41,716 nt of DNA from Roseibium aquae. Lineage in GTDB: Bacteria; Pseudomonadota; Alphaproteobacteria; Rhizobiales; Stappiaceae. Position 1 is the stretch's first letter. Each line of letters starts with the position of its first letter. The stretch covers positions 1 through 41,716 of the forward strand of contig NZ_VXDC01000021.1 in assembly GCF_008711285.1 (NCBI RefSeq), read 5' to 3'. This document shows, one piece after another, positions 24,051 through 32,118 of this stretch. Position numbers and translations under genes: made by a program. Below the pieces are notes generated by a model, which was not told where the DNA came from, ran no database searches, and worked only from the letters and a program-made list of their open reading frames with translations.

Positions 24051-24157
24051 CTGGGTCGTGCGCCTTGGGGAGGCTCGCCGTGCACCCCCTCATCCTGAAA
24101 GGTTTTGTCCGGCCTTGCATGGTGCTCATCGTGAAAGTGTTGACCAGCCTCGCTTGC

Positions 24158-24197
24158 CCTCATCCTGAGAAGGGCCGGCAGGCCCGTCTCGAAGGAT
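24158..24197 (+). repeat. Rhizobiales-type palindromic intergenic repeat, copy B
   Basis: Begins CCTCATCCTGAGAAGG and ends GTCTCGAAGGAT. The inner GGGCC/GGCCC arms around GGCA make a hairpin, and the outer arms ATCCT/AGGAT extend it. It differs from copy C by one base in the first 16 bases. Confidence 0.75.
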
Positions 24198-24213
24198 CGC
24201 GCTCCGCTCCAAA

Positions 24214-24253
24214 CCTCATCCTGAGGAGGGCCGGCAGGCCCGTCTCGAAGGAT
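24214..24253 (+). repeat. Rhizobiales-type palindromic intergenic repeat, copy C
   Basis: Begins CCTCATCCTGAGGAGG and ends GTCTCGAAGGAT, with the same GGGCC-GGCA-GGCCC inner hairpin as copy B, 16 bases further on in direct orientation. Confidence 0.75.
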
Positions 24254-24345
24254 GGCGGCACATGAGGTGCGGGCGCCATTGGCGGCGGACACGTTGCAAG
24301 CCCGGTGCTGTCCGTCTTCCGGGGCGGCACGTGAGGGGCGTGCGA

Positions 24346-26718
24346 TTAAAGCAGATCCGGCTGAAGTTCGGCGTCCTCGCCTGCGGTCGGCAAGGTGAAA
24401 CTGACCTTGGTGCCTTCGCCGAGTGTGGAGGTAATGTCCAGCTTGCCGCCATGCAGCTCGACCAGGGAGCGGGCGATGGCAAGGCCGAGACCGGAACCCT
24501 GGTGTGTCTTGGTGAACTGGTTTTCCACCTGCACGAAGGGCTGGGCAAGACGCTTGATATCCTTGGCCGAGATGCCGATGCCGGTGTCCGAAATGTCGAA
24601 GCGGATGCGGTTGTCGCTCGCCTGCGCCTTCAGGCGGACCGATCCGCTGTCCGGCGTAAATTTCACGGCGTTGGCAAGGAGGTTCAGCAGAATCTGCTTC
24701 AAGGCCCGCTTGTCGGCCCGCACGGCCAGACCGTCCTCGACCTCGCAATCCACCCGGATGTCCTTTTCCCGCGCGGCGGCCGACATGATGCGGGCGGCAT
24801 CGCGGGCGGCTTCATCCGCCGACAGGATTTCCGTTTCGATCGCCATCCGGCCGGCCTCGATCTTCGACATGTCGAGAATGTCGTTGATCACGTTGAGCAA
24901 ATAGGTGCCGGAATTGTGGATGTCCTTGCTGTAGTCGGCGTAGCGTTCCGTGCCCAGGGGGCCGAACATTTCCTTGGTCATGATGTCGGAAAAGCCGATG
25001 ATGGCGTTCAGCGGCGTGCGCAGCTCGTGGGAAATGTTGGCGAGGAACTCGGATTTGGCCTTGTTGGCGTTCTCCGCCCGGGTCTTTTCCTCGGAGTATT
25101 TGTCGGCCAGCTCCTCCAGCTGCTTTGCCTGCAGTTCCAGCGTCCTGCGGGAGGCGGTGAGATCGGCGACGGTCGCCATCAGGCGCTTTTCGCTGTCCAT
25201 GAGGTTTTCCTCATGGCGCTTGAGGGCGGTGATGTCGGTGCCGACGGACACGAACCCGCCATCCTTGGTGCGGCGCTCGGAAATCTGCAGCCAGCGGCCA
25301 TCGTCGAGCTGGGCTTCATAGCTGCCTTCGGGCGCGTCGGTGCGCTGGCTGATCTTGACCGGCTGCGGCGAGACCTGGGTGTTCTCCGCCGCTGCCATGA
25401 CGGCCTTGTAGGGCGTTCCGGGTTTCACTGCATGGGCCGGCAGGCCATGAAGCCGCTGATAATTGGAATTGCAGATCACCAGTTCATTGTTGGCATTCCA
25501 CAGAACGAACGCTTCGGAGATCGTTTCAATGGCATCGCGCAGGCGCAGATCGGCGGTGCGGCTCATTTCCGCGAGCCGGTGCTGCTCGGTAACATCGATG
25601 CAGATACCGATCAGGTGAGGTTCCCCCCTTCCGGGCTCGGTCTGGATTTCCCCGCGCGTGCGCAGCCAAACCCAGTGGCCATCGGCATGGCGCATGCGGA
25701 ACATCTGGTCCACGATCCCGCCACCGGCTTCCAGCAGGTCCTCGGCAAGTGCAAGGAGATCCACATCGTCCGGGTGGGTCATCGCCGATATTTCGGAAAA
25801 GCTCAGGACATCGTCCTTGGGCGTGCGCCCGAGCATCTCGTAGAGCGAGGACGACCAGAAAAACCGGCCGCGCGCCAGGTCCCAATCGAACAGGCCGCAG
25901 CGGCCCAGTGTCAGGGCGGTGTCGATCCGGCCGCGGCTGGCGGCATAGGTCTCGTCCGCCTGCTCGACCCGGTTCGCCTGGGTGTAAAAGGCATAGACCA
26001 GCATCAGCAGGATGGAGGCGGTCCCGACGAACAGGGTCACATTGACCGACAGGTCGCTGCGCCAGTCCTCAAATATCGCGGTTTTCGGCTGGAGGACGGC
26101 GATCATGCCGAGCCGGCCGTCGAGGTGGTGCACGGTCGCAAATGCCGCTTCGGGCGTATCGCTGCCATTCAGATCCGCTTTGACGGGCATGACGCCGGCC
26201 CTGGCGCCAAAAACAAGCAGGGGCTGGGTGGCGCCGAACACATCGCTGAGCGGCAAGCCGTTCAAGGATGTTTGAAGCGGCGCGCTGGCAATGATGAAGC
26301 CATCGGGATCGCTGACAAGCAGGGTTCTGCCGTTGCCCGTTGCCCTGGGGGGCATGCTTTCGGCCAGAATGCGCTGCACCACGGTTTCATGGCCCTGGTC
26401 GGGCAAGCCCGGCTCGCCGGCGTTGAGCTGGGTGGCGATGGTGGTGGCAATCAGCGCCAAATCCACCCGGCTTTCCTCTTCCGTGGCCTCATAGGCGCTA
26501 TGCAGTTCGACGCTGCGAATGGTGGCCAGAACAGCGATGAAAATGAGGCACATGGCCGGCACGAGGTGGCGCAGGACCGTTTCGGACCGCGAGACCCGCC
26601 GGAAGGCGGCCGCCGCGTTCTCGCGCAGCGTGACCGGCAGCGAGAAGCCGCGCCCGTCGTTGTGTGTAGAGCGGCCAGCACGTCGCAGTGACGCACGGCC
26701 GGCAAACGCCCGCGCCAT
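24346..26718 (-). CDS. Membrane PAS-domain sensor histidine kinase
   Basis: 790 residues from ATG 26718-26716, with GGGAT at normal spacing. The basic cytoplasmic N-terminus (1-50) is followed by helix 1 at about 52-70, an extracytoplasmic region at about 71-224, and helix 2 at about 225-247. PAS domains lie at about 268-385 (IDTALTLGRCGLFDWDLARG, with a PAC-like WVWLRTRGEIQ) and 395-500 (RLRDAIETISEAFVLWNANN). A coiled coil at about 505-550 leads to HisKA with H564 in ANISHELRTPLNAIIGFS, and an HATPase domain (NLLANAVKFTP, ISDTGIGIS, GSGLGLAIARSLVELHGG). There is no receiver domain, so its response regulator is elsewhere. It lies after pepN on the same strand. The signal and partner are unknown. 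Confidence 0.9.
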   Translation of the reverse strand: MARAFAGRASLRRAGRSTHNDGRGFSLPVTLRENAAAAFRRVSRSETVLRHLVPAMCLIFIAVLATIRSVELHSAYEATEEESRVDLALIATTIATQLNAGEPGLPDQGHETVVQRILAESMPPRATGNGRTLLVSDPDGFIIASAPLQTSLNGLPLSDVFGATQPLLVFGARAGVMPVKADLNGSDTPEAAFATVHHLDGRLGMIAVLQPKTAIFEDWRSDLSVNVTLFVGTASILLMLVYAFYTQANRVEQADETYAASRGRIDTALTLGRCGLFDWDLARGRFFWSSSLYEMLGRTPKDDVLSFSEISAMTHPDDVDLLALAEDLLEAGGGIVDQMFRMRHADGHWVWLRTRGEIQTEPGRGEPHLIGICIDVTEQHRLAEMSRTADLRLRDAIETISEAFVLWNANNELVICNSNYQRLHGLPAHAVKPGTPYKAVMAAAENTQVSPQPVKISQRTDAPEGSYEAQLDDGRWLQISERRTKDGGFVSVGTDITALKRHEENLMDSEKRLMATVADLTASRRTLELQAKQLEELADKYSEEKTRAENANKAKSEFLANISHELRTPLNAIIGFSDIMTKEMFGPLGTERYADYSKDIHNSGTYLLNVINDILDMSKIEAGRMAIETEILSADEAARDAARIMSAAAREKDIRVDCEVEDGLAVRADKRALKQILLNLLANAVKFTPDSGSVRLKAQASDNRIRFDISDTGIGISAKDIKRLAQPFVQVENQFTKTHQGSGLGLAIARSLVELHGGKLDITSTLGEGTKVSFTLPTAGEDAELQPDLL

Positions 26719-26778
26719 CGGATAATCCCGAAGTTTCTGGTGGTTCCGAAGGCGCGCCGCGCGCCCCGAATCACTTTC

Positions 26779-26833
26779 ATTTGAATCGAGGCGCCTGCTT
26801 TTGTCCAGTCGTTCGCAGGAAAAAAATGGTTAA
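26779..26833 (-). promoter_or_regulatory. Candidate promoter and CtrA-like half-site before the PAS kinase gene
   Basis: On the minus strand TGGACA (26807-26802) and TCAAAT (26784-26779) are 17 bases apart, a fair promoter match 60 bases before the kinase start. TTAACCAT, the known half-site of the cell-cycle regulator CtrA, lies at 26833-26826, about 20 bases further upstream. A second GTTAAC occurs near 26859-26864. Confidence 0.35.
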
Positions 26834-26883
26834 CGCGCACAGCAAGAGGGCACTGTCCCGTTAACACTTGCAAGTAGTACCCG

Positions 26884-29526
26884 CTATTGCAGGCAACGCT
26901 CGACAATATCCGCGCTGTCGCGGGACAGATTTCCCGTTTCGAACACGCGTTTCAAGATGGATTCGGCGGCTTTTGCCCGGGCGGTTTCGAGCGATCTCCA
27001 GGAGCGGAAGCTGGTCAGGAGCATGGAGGCGACCTGCGGGTTGCGGCCATCGATCGCAAGCGCGCTGTCGGCGACAAATGCGAATCCAGCCCCGTCTTTG
27101 CGGGCAAATTGTGTCGGATTGCCCATGGCGAAGGATTGCACCAGCGCGCGGATCCGGTTCGGGTTCGACGCATCGTAGAGCGGATCCCGCGTCAGGGCCC
27201 TGAGACGGGCCAAGGTTGCGCCGGACGGGGCGGTTGCTTGCACCTGGAACCATTTGTCCATCGCGAGCGGGGAGCCTGCATGCCTCTTGCGGAATGCGTC
27301 CAGCGCCTTGGGGGCATCTGCCAGATCGTGATGGACCAGCAGCGTGAGCGCGGCGATGCGGTCGGTCATGTTGTCAGCCTGTTCGAACCGCCGGGCAATT
27401 AGGCGCGCTGTCTCCTCTCCTCCGGTCAAGGCCAGGTACCCCAATGCCTTGTTGACCAGGGCCCGTTGGCCGGCGGCCTTGGCGTCGGGGGAATAGGGAC
27501 CCGGGACAGGGCTCGCCGCCGCCGTCTCAAACGCGGTGGAATGCGCTGTGGCGATTGCCTTCAAAAGCAACCGTTGCGCGGCGTGGATGGCATCGGGATC
27601 GACCGATTGCCCGAGTTCGCGCGCGATATCCAACTCGGTCGGCAGGGTCAGCGCAAGCGCGCGAAACGCCGGTTCAAGCGCATCATCACCCAGCACGCCG
27701 CCGAAGGCCTGCACCAGGTCCCGGTCCGGTTCCGCCGGTTCCCCGGCGCGGATATGTCCGGTCAGACGGATGAGTTCCCGCGTCGACAGGGTCTGAAGGG
27801 ACTGCCAGCGGTTGAATGGGTCGGCGTCGTGGCTTGCCAGAAACAGGAAGTCCTGTGTGTTCTGATCGAGTTCGAGCTGAACGGGCGCTGAGAACCCGCG
27901 TCCGAGCGACGGCAGAACCGGGCGGTCGATGCCGTGGAAAGTGACGGTTTGCCGGGCGCGGTCAAGTGTCAGGACATCACCGCGAACCTCCGCGCCATCG
28001 ATCCGGGCGGGGATGACCTCCTGCCCCCTCTCATCCAGAAGCGCAAAGCGCAGGGGAATGACCGCCGGCTGCGCCGAAGGTTGGCCCGGCAGGGGCGGGA
28101 TCGTCTGGTTCAGGTGCAATGTCAGCGTCATTGCCTTCCGGTCGTAGGCGGACCGGACCGTGACCTTAGGGGTGCCGGCCTGTTCGTACCACCGGAAGAA
28201 CTGGGTCAGGTCCTTGCCGGAAGCCTCCTGAAAGCACGCGATGAACGCCTCAATCGTCGTCGCCTCGCCGTCGTGCCGCCTGAAATAAAGGTTCATGCCG
28301 TCTCGAAACGCCCCGTCGCCTAGCCAGGTCTTCAGCATACGCACGATCTCAGCCCCTTTCTCATAGACCGTGGCGGTGTAAAAATTATTGATTTCCTTGT
28401 ATTTTCGAGGCCGGACAGGATGCGCGAGGGGCCCCGCGTCCTCGGGAAACTGGTGGGTCTTCAAAAGCCGGACATCCGAAATCCGTTTGACCGCGCGCGA
28501 CCGCATGTCGCCAGAGAACTCCTGATCCCGGAAGACGGTCAGGCCTTCCTTGAGGCACAGCTGAAACCAGTCCCGGCACGTGATCCGGTTGCCGGTCCAG
28601 TTGTGGAAGTACTCATGGGCGATCACCGCTTCAATATTGGCGTAATCCTGGTCGGTCGCGGTCTCCGGATCGGCAAGGATATACTTGTCGTTGAAGATGT
28701 TCAGTCCCTTGTTCTCCATCGCACCCATGTTGAAATCCGACACGGCGACGATGTTGAAGACCTCGAGGTCATATTCCCGGCCAAACACCGTCTCGTCCCA
28801 GCGCATGGATCGTTTCAGGGAATCCATGGCCCAGTCGCATAGCCCCTCGCGCCCGTGTTCCACATAGATGTTGAGTGCGACCGGACGACCCGACATGGTT
28901 GTGAAACTGTCCGTCACCCTGGCGAGGTCCCCCGCGACAAGGGCGAACAAGTAGGAGGGCTTCGGATGCGGGTCGTGCCAGACGGCGAAATGCCGGTCCG
29001 TTCCGGCGATCTTGCCGTGATCCAGCAGATTGCCATTGGACAGCAGGACCGGCGCTTCGCTGGCGCGGGCCTCGATCCGGGTGGTGTAGACGGAAAGCAC
29101 ATCCGGCCGGTCGAGGAAATAGGTGATGCGCCGGAAGCCCTCCGCTTCGCATTGGGTGCAATAGGTGCCCGAGGACCGGTAAAGCCCCATCAGGGCCGTG
29201 TTGTTCTCAGGGTCAAGCTGGGTCGTGATCTTGAGCGTGAAGGGTCCGGAGGGCGGGTCCTTGATGTCCAGGCGCGCGGGCGTGGCCATGAAGGCGTTTT
29301 GAAGCAGCGGCAGTCCGTTCAACTCCAGCCCGGTGAGGGTCAGTGCGTCGCCATCCAGGACCAGTGGCGTTCCGGCAGTGGTATGGTCCGCGGCCCGGAC
29401 CCACAATTTGGCTTCCACGCTCGTCGCTGTGGGGGCGAGCTTCACGGTCAGATGGACGCGGTCGATCCGGTAGGGCGAGGGAGTATAGTCTTCGAGACGG
29501 ATTGCGGGGGCCGCATCTGGACGCAT
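26884..29526 (-). CDS. pepN: Aminopeptidase N (M1 family)
   Basis: 880 residues from ATG 29526-29524, which has a perfect AAGGAG site 6 bases upstream; an upstream in-frame start at 29550 would lie inside the regulatory hairpins. The M1 signature includes the exopeptidase motif GAMENKGLNIFND and the zinc site H304-E305-YF-H308 with E327 (HEYFHNWTGNRITCRDWF, KEGLTVFRDQEF). The C-terminal helical domain is complete. PepN removes N-terminal residues from peptides in the cytoplasm. It lies between the alpha/beta hydrolase gene and the PAS kinase gene on the same strand. Confidence 0.96.
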   Translation of the reverse strand: MRPDAAPAIRLEDYTPSPYRIDRVHLTVKLAPTATSVEAKLWVRAADHTTAGTPLVLDGDALTLTGLELNGLPLLQNAFMATPARLDIKDPPSGPFTLKITTQLDPENNTALMGLYRSSGTYCTQCEAEGFRRITYFLDRPDVLSVYTTRIEARASEAPVLLSNGNLLDHGKIAGTDRHFAVWHDPHPKPSYLFALVAGDLARVTDSFTTMSGRPVALNIYVEHGREGLCDWAMDSLKRSMRWDETVFGREYDLEVFNIVAVSDFNMGAMENKGLNIFNDKYILADPETATDQDYANIEAVIAHEYFHNWTGNRITCRDWFQLCLKEGLTVFRDQEFSGDMRSRAVKRISDVRLLKTHQFPEDAGPLAHPVRPRKYKEINNFYTATVYEKGAEIVRMLKTWLGDGAFRDGMNLYFRRHDGEATTIEAFIACFQEASGKDLTQFFRWYEQAGTPKVTVRSAYDRKAMTLTLHLNQTIPPLPGQPSAQPAVIPLRFALLDERGQEVIPARIDGAEVRGDVLTLDRARQTVTFHGIDRPVLPSLGRGFSAPVQLELDQNTQDFLFLASHDADPFNRWQSLQTLSTRELIRLTGHIRAGEPAEPDRDLVQAFGGVLGDDALEPAFRALALTLPTELDIARELGQSVDPDAIHAAQRLLLKAIATAHSTAFETAAASPVPGPYSPDAKAAGQRALVNKALGYLALTGGEETARLIARRFEQADNMTDRIAALTLLVHHDLADAPKALDAFRKRHAGSPLAMDKWFQVQATAPSGATLARLRALTRDPLYDASNPNRIRALVQSFAMGNPTQFARKDGAGFAFVADSALAIDGRNPQVASMLLTSFRSWRSLETARAKAAESILKRVFETGNLSRDSADIVERCLQ

Positions 29527-29533
29527 GAAAAAC

Positions 29534-29560
29534 TCCTTGCAGGGCCGCAAGGACGCGGCC
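29534..29560 (-). promoter_or_regulatory. Mutually exclusive hairpins enclosing the pepN ribosome-binding site
   Basis: On the minus strand TCCTTGC (29553-29547) pairs perfectly with GCAAGGA (29540-29534) across the loop GGCCCT; the second arm contains the AAGGA of the pepN ribosome-binding site. An upstream hairpin GGCCGC (29560-29555) with GCGGCC (29548-29543) and loop GTCCTT uses part of the same bases, so the two cannot form together as simple hairpins. The layout is that of a translational switch; the loop UCCUU could also pair with AAGGA as a pseudoknot. Confidence 0.45.
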
Positions 29561-29596
29561 GGGGAAACGCTGGTCGTGCCTATGGATTAAGGGGCG

Positions 29597-30433
29597 CTAA
29601 CCCATTTCGGCAAGCCGGGCGGTCAGCCGGCTGCCCGGATCTTCGAACGGGTCAAGGATCGTGAAGTGGTTGGCGCCATCGACGATGTGCAGGGTGGAAG
29701 TCTGCGCGGCCGCGCCCCAAAGGCTGCTCAGCCTCTGGTTTTGCTCGAGGAACGGAGGCAGCTCGGCGCCGCCGACAACAACGGCCAGATCGTTCAACCG
29801 GGGCACGGGGCCGAGCAGGGGGGAGGCTGTCAAGACGGTCGCGGATGTGAGCTTGAGATCGGCATTCACGCTGATTTCAGCAAGCGGCCGCAAATCATAA
29901 AGCCCCGAGACAACCATGCCCGCCGCTGTGAGATCCGCTGGCAAATCGAGTGCGCTCCAGTCGGTGGTCAGCAGGTGGCTGACAAGATGCCCGCCGGCGG
30001 AGTGGCCAAAGGGCAGCAGCGGACGGTCAAAGGCCCGGGCCAAATGTTCGGCTGCGGCCCGCGCATCTGCCATGATGTCCGGGATCTCAACGCCGGGGCA
30101 CAGCCGGTAGTTCATCAACGCAACGTCATAGCCATGGGCGTTCAGACCCGCTGCCATGTGGGAAAAGTAGCTCTTGTCGAGGGCGCGCCAGTAGCCGCCG
30201 TGAATGAACAGGGCCGTCCTGGGCCGGGGGGTGCCGTCCGGAGGAGCGTGAAAGATGTCGTAGGTGTGGCGGGGATCCGGGCCATAAGCGACGTCGAGGC
30301 GGGTTTCACCAAGCGCGGTTTTCCGTGCGCGGTAGTCCGCCGCCGCAGCCTGCCAGCGAAGGAATATATCCGCATAGTCCGGCACTGCGGCGCGGTTGTC
30401 ATAGTCGGCTTCCCGATGCTGATCGATGCTCAT
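29597..30433 (-). CDS. Alpha/beta hydrolase, kynurenine formamidase-like
   Basis: 278 residues from ATG 30433-30431; a much longer open frame upstream overlaps the CoA-transferase gene and is a shadow. The oxyanion-hole motif HGGYW is at 78-82, the nucleophile elbow GHSAGG gives S145, and H256 (DGANHFTILD) is the likely catalytic histidine. HGGYWRALDKSYFSHMA resembles arylformamidases of the kynurenine pathway and related carboxylesterases, but no other tryptophan catabolism gene is nearby. It is divergent from the CoA-transferase gene and 70 bases upstream of pepN. Confidence 0.85.
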   Translation of the reverse strand: MSIDQHREADYDNRAAVPDYADIFLRWQAAAADYRARKTALGETRLDVAYGPDPRHTYDIFHAPPDGTPRPRTALFIHGGYWRALDKSYFSHMAAGLNAHGYDVALMNYRLCPGVEIPDIMADARAAAEHLARAFDRPLLPFGHSAGGHLVSHLLTTDWSALDLPADLTAAGMVVSGLYDLRPLAEISVNADLKLTSATVLTASPLLGPVPRLNDLAVVVGGAELPPFLEQNQRLSSLWGAAAQTSTLHIVDGANHFTILDPFEDPGSRLTARLAEMG

Positions 30434-30524
30434 GCCCAAGTCCCTGCGACTGCCGTTCCGGGGCGCACCATAAAGCCCCTTTGGCCCGGTTGCAAAAGCT
30501 TCGGCGGGAGGGGCAAGACCGGTT

Positions 30525-30553
30525 TTGACCTTCTCGCTGGCCCGGTCTATGCA
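30525..30553 (+). promoter_or_regulatory. Candidate sigma-70 promoter for the CoA-transferase gene
   Basis: TTGACC (30525-30530) and TATGCA (30548-30553) with a 17-base spacer lie in the divergent region, about 115 bases before the start codon. Match is good at -35 and moderate at -10. Confidence 0.45.
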
Positions 30554-30667
30554 GGGCCGATCGCCACCTGGACCCGGCCGAGACCCGGCGAACCGGTCCG
30601 GTGTGCCTGCCTTCCTCATCACAGCCTGCCCAAGCGAGGGACAGGCCGCCAGCAAGGAGCCCTGCCA

Positions 30668-31864
30668 ATGTCCACACCGCTTGAAGGCGTCAAGGTTGTC
30701 GAATTTGCCCGTATCCTGGCGGGTCCGTGGATCGGCCAGACGCTTTCGGATCTCGGCGCCGATGTCATCAAGGTCGAAAGCCCCGTCGGCGACGACACGC
30801 GCGGCTGGGGGCCCCCGTTCGTCCAGGCGGAAGACGGCAGCGATCTCGACGCGGCCTATTTCCACTCGTGCAACCGGGGGAAACGGTCGATCACTGTGGA
30901 TTTCCGCACGCCCGAGGGGCAGGAAACAGCCCGCAAGCTGGTCGCGCAGGCCGACATTCTGGTGGAGAACTTCAAGGTCGGCGGATTGGCGAAATATGGG
31001 CTCGATTACGACAGTCTCAAACAGGTCAACCCGCGGCTGATCTATTGCTCGGTCACCGGCTTCGGCCAGGACGGGCCTTATGCCCACCGGGCCGGATATG
31101 ATTTCATGATTCAGGGCATGGGCGGCATCATGGACCTGACGGGCGACCCGAATGGCGAGCCCCAGAAGATCGGCGTGGCCTTCGCCGATATTTTCACCGG
31201 CCTTTACGGCGTGATCGGCATCCTTGCGGCGCTGCGGCGCCGGGATTGCACCGGGGAGGGAGAGCAGGTCGACATGGCGCTTCTGGATGCGCAGGTCGGC
31301 GTTCTGGCCAATCAGGCCCTGAACTACTTCGTCAGCGGAACATCGCCGCGCCGCCTGGGCAACGCCCATCCTAACATTGTGCCTTACCAGGTCTTCGCGG
31401 TCCGCGACGGACACTTGATCATCGCGGTTGGAAATGACGGTCAGTTCGCCAGACTGTGCGGCGTTCTGGGGCGGCCGGACCTTCCCGGACTTCCGGACTA
31501 TGCGACCAACAAGGCGCGGGTGGCGAACCGGGACAAGCTGGTGGCGATCCTGTCCGAGGAGCTTTTGAGATTTGACCGGTCGGCCCTTCTTGAACTTCTG
31601 GAGGCGCAGGGTGTTCCGGCCGGTCCGATCAACAGCGTCGCGGACGTGTTCCATGATCCGCAGGTCTTGCACCGGAACCTCAAGGTGGACCTGCCGGCGA
31701 CCGGTGCCGCCAGCGGCGGTGTTGCCTCCATCCGCACGCCGATCCGATTTTCAAGCAGCGAGCTCAAACTGACATCCGCCGCCCCGCGTCTTGGCGAGCA
31801 TACCGAAGAAATCCTGGCCGAATTGGCCGCCATCCCGCCGGCGGAGAACGGGGGGGCGGACTGA
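30668..31864 (+). CDS. CaiB/BaiF-family (class III) CoA-transferase
   Basis: 398 residues from ATG 30668 with an AAGGAG site; the open frame upstream is a shadow of the hydrolase gene. The family pattern is clear: LEGVKVVEFARILAGPWIGQTLSDLGADVIKVE, GKRSITVDFRTPEG, LVENFKVGGLAKYGLDYDSL, YCSVTGFGQDGPY, GYDFMIQGMGGIM. D207 (LLDAQVG) is the likely catalytic aspartate that forms the acyl anhydride. Members move CoA between carboxylic acids such as oxalate, carnitine, succinate or acyl-CoA intermediates; the substrate here cannot be told from sequence, and there is no dehydrogenase or lyase beside it. Confidence 0.92.
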   Translation: MSTPLEGVKVVEFARILAGPWIGQTLSDLGADVIKVESPVGDDTRGWGPPFVQAEDGSDLDAAYFHSCNRGKRSITVDFRTPEGQETARKLVAQADILVENFKVGGLAKYGLDYDSLKQVNPRLIYCSVTGFGQDGPYAHRAGYDFMIQGMGGIMDLTGDPNGEPQKIGVAFADIFTGLYGVIGILAALRRRDCTGEGEQVDMALLDAQVGVLANQALNYFVSGTSPRRLGNAHPNIVPYQVFAVRDGHLIIAVGNDGQFARLCGVLGRPDLPGLPDYATNKARVANRDKLVAILSEELLRFDRSALLELLEAQGVPAGPINSVADVFHDPQVLHRNLKVDLPATGAASGGVASIRTPIRFSSSELKLTSAAPRLGEHTEEILAELAAIPPAENGGAD

Positions 31865-31953
31865 ACGGCCACCATGCCGCCGTGCCCGCGTGCCGCCGCC
31901 CCTGGCGCGGGCAACCCGGCACTGGGCACTGGGCATGCGCAAAACCGGTGAAT

Positions 31954-31982
31954 TTGCAGGTGGCGGTCAATACGGGCATAAT
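31954..31982 (+). promoter_or_regulatory. Candidate sigma-70 promoter for the adenylate cyclase gene
   Basis: TTGCAG (31954-31959) and CATAAT (31977-31982) are 17 bases apart, in the 254-base gap between the CoA-transferase and cyclase genes. The -10 matches the consensus in five of six positions. The transcript would begin near 31989. Confidence 0.5.
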
Positions 31983-32118
31983 TTGGCCTCGGAATCCCGG
32001 CATGAGCCGCGGTCCCAGACGCCCGTGATCCGCATGGCGCCCGCGGCACGCGTGTCGTGCGCGGCCGCCCCGTACCAGAGAGCCACCAGCCTTGCTGTTC
32101 AATCGATCCGAACATCGC

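Larger units (their letters stand above)
23963..24345. other. Non-coding gap between convergent glnE and PAS kinase gene
   Basis: This 383-base stretch between two convergent genes has no credible reading frame. It holds three palindromic repeats described separately and a degenerate fragment of another near 24084-24095. No terminator with a clear U tract was seen. Confidence 0.7.

Noticed and set aside
24262..26691. 809-residue plus-strand frame opposite the PAS kinase
   Set aside because: Complement of a clear histidine kinase gene; no domain pattern of its own.
31884..31912. GCCCGCG/CGCGGGC hairpin after the CoA-transferase gene as a terminator
   Set aside because: The loop is 15 bases and no U tract follows; may help Rho-dependent ending but cannot be claimed.
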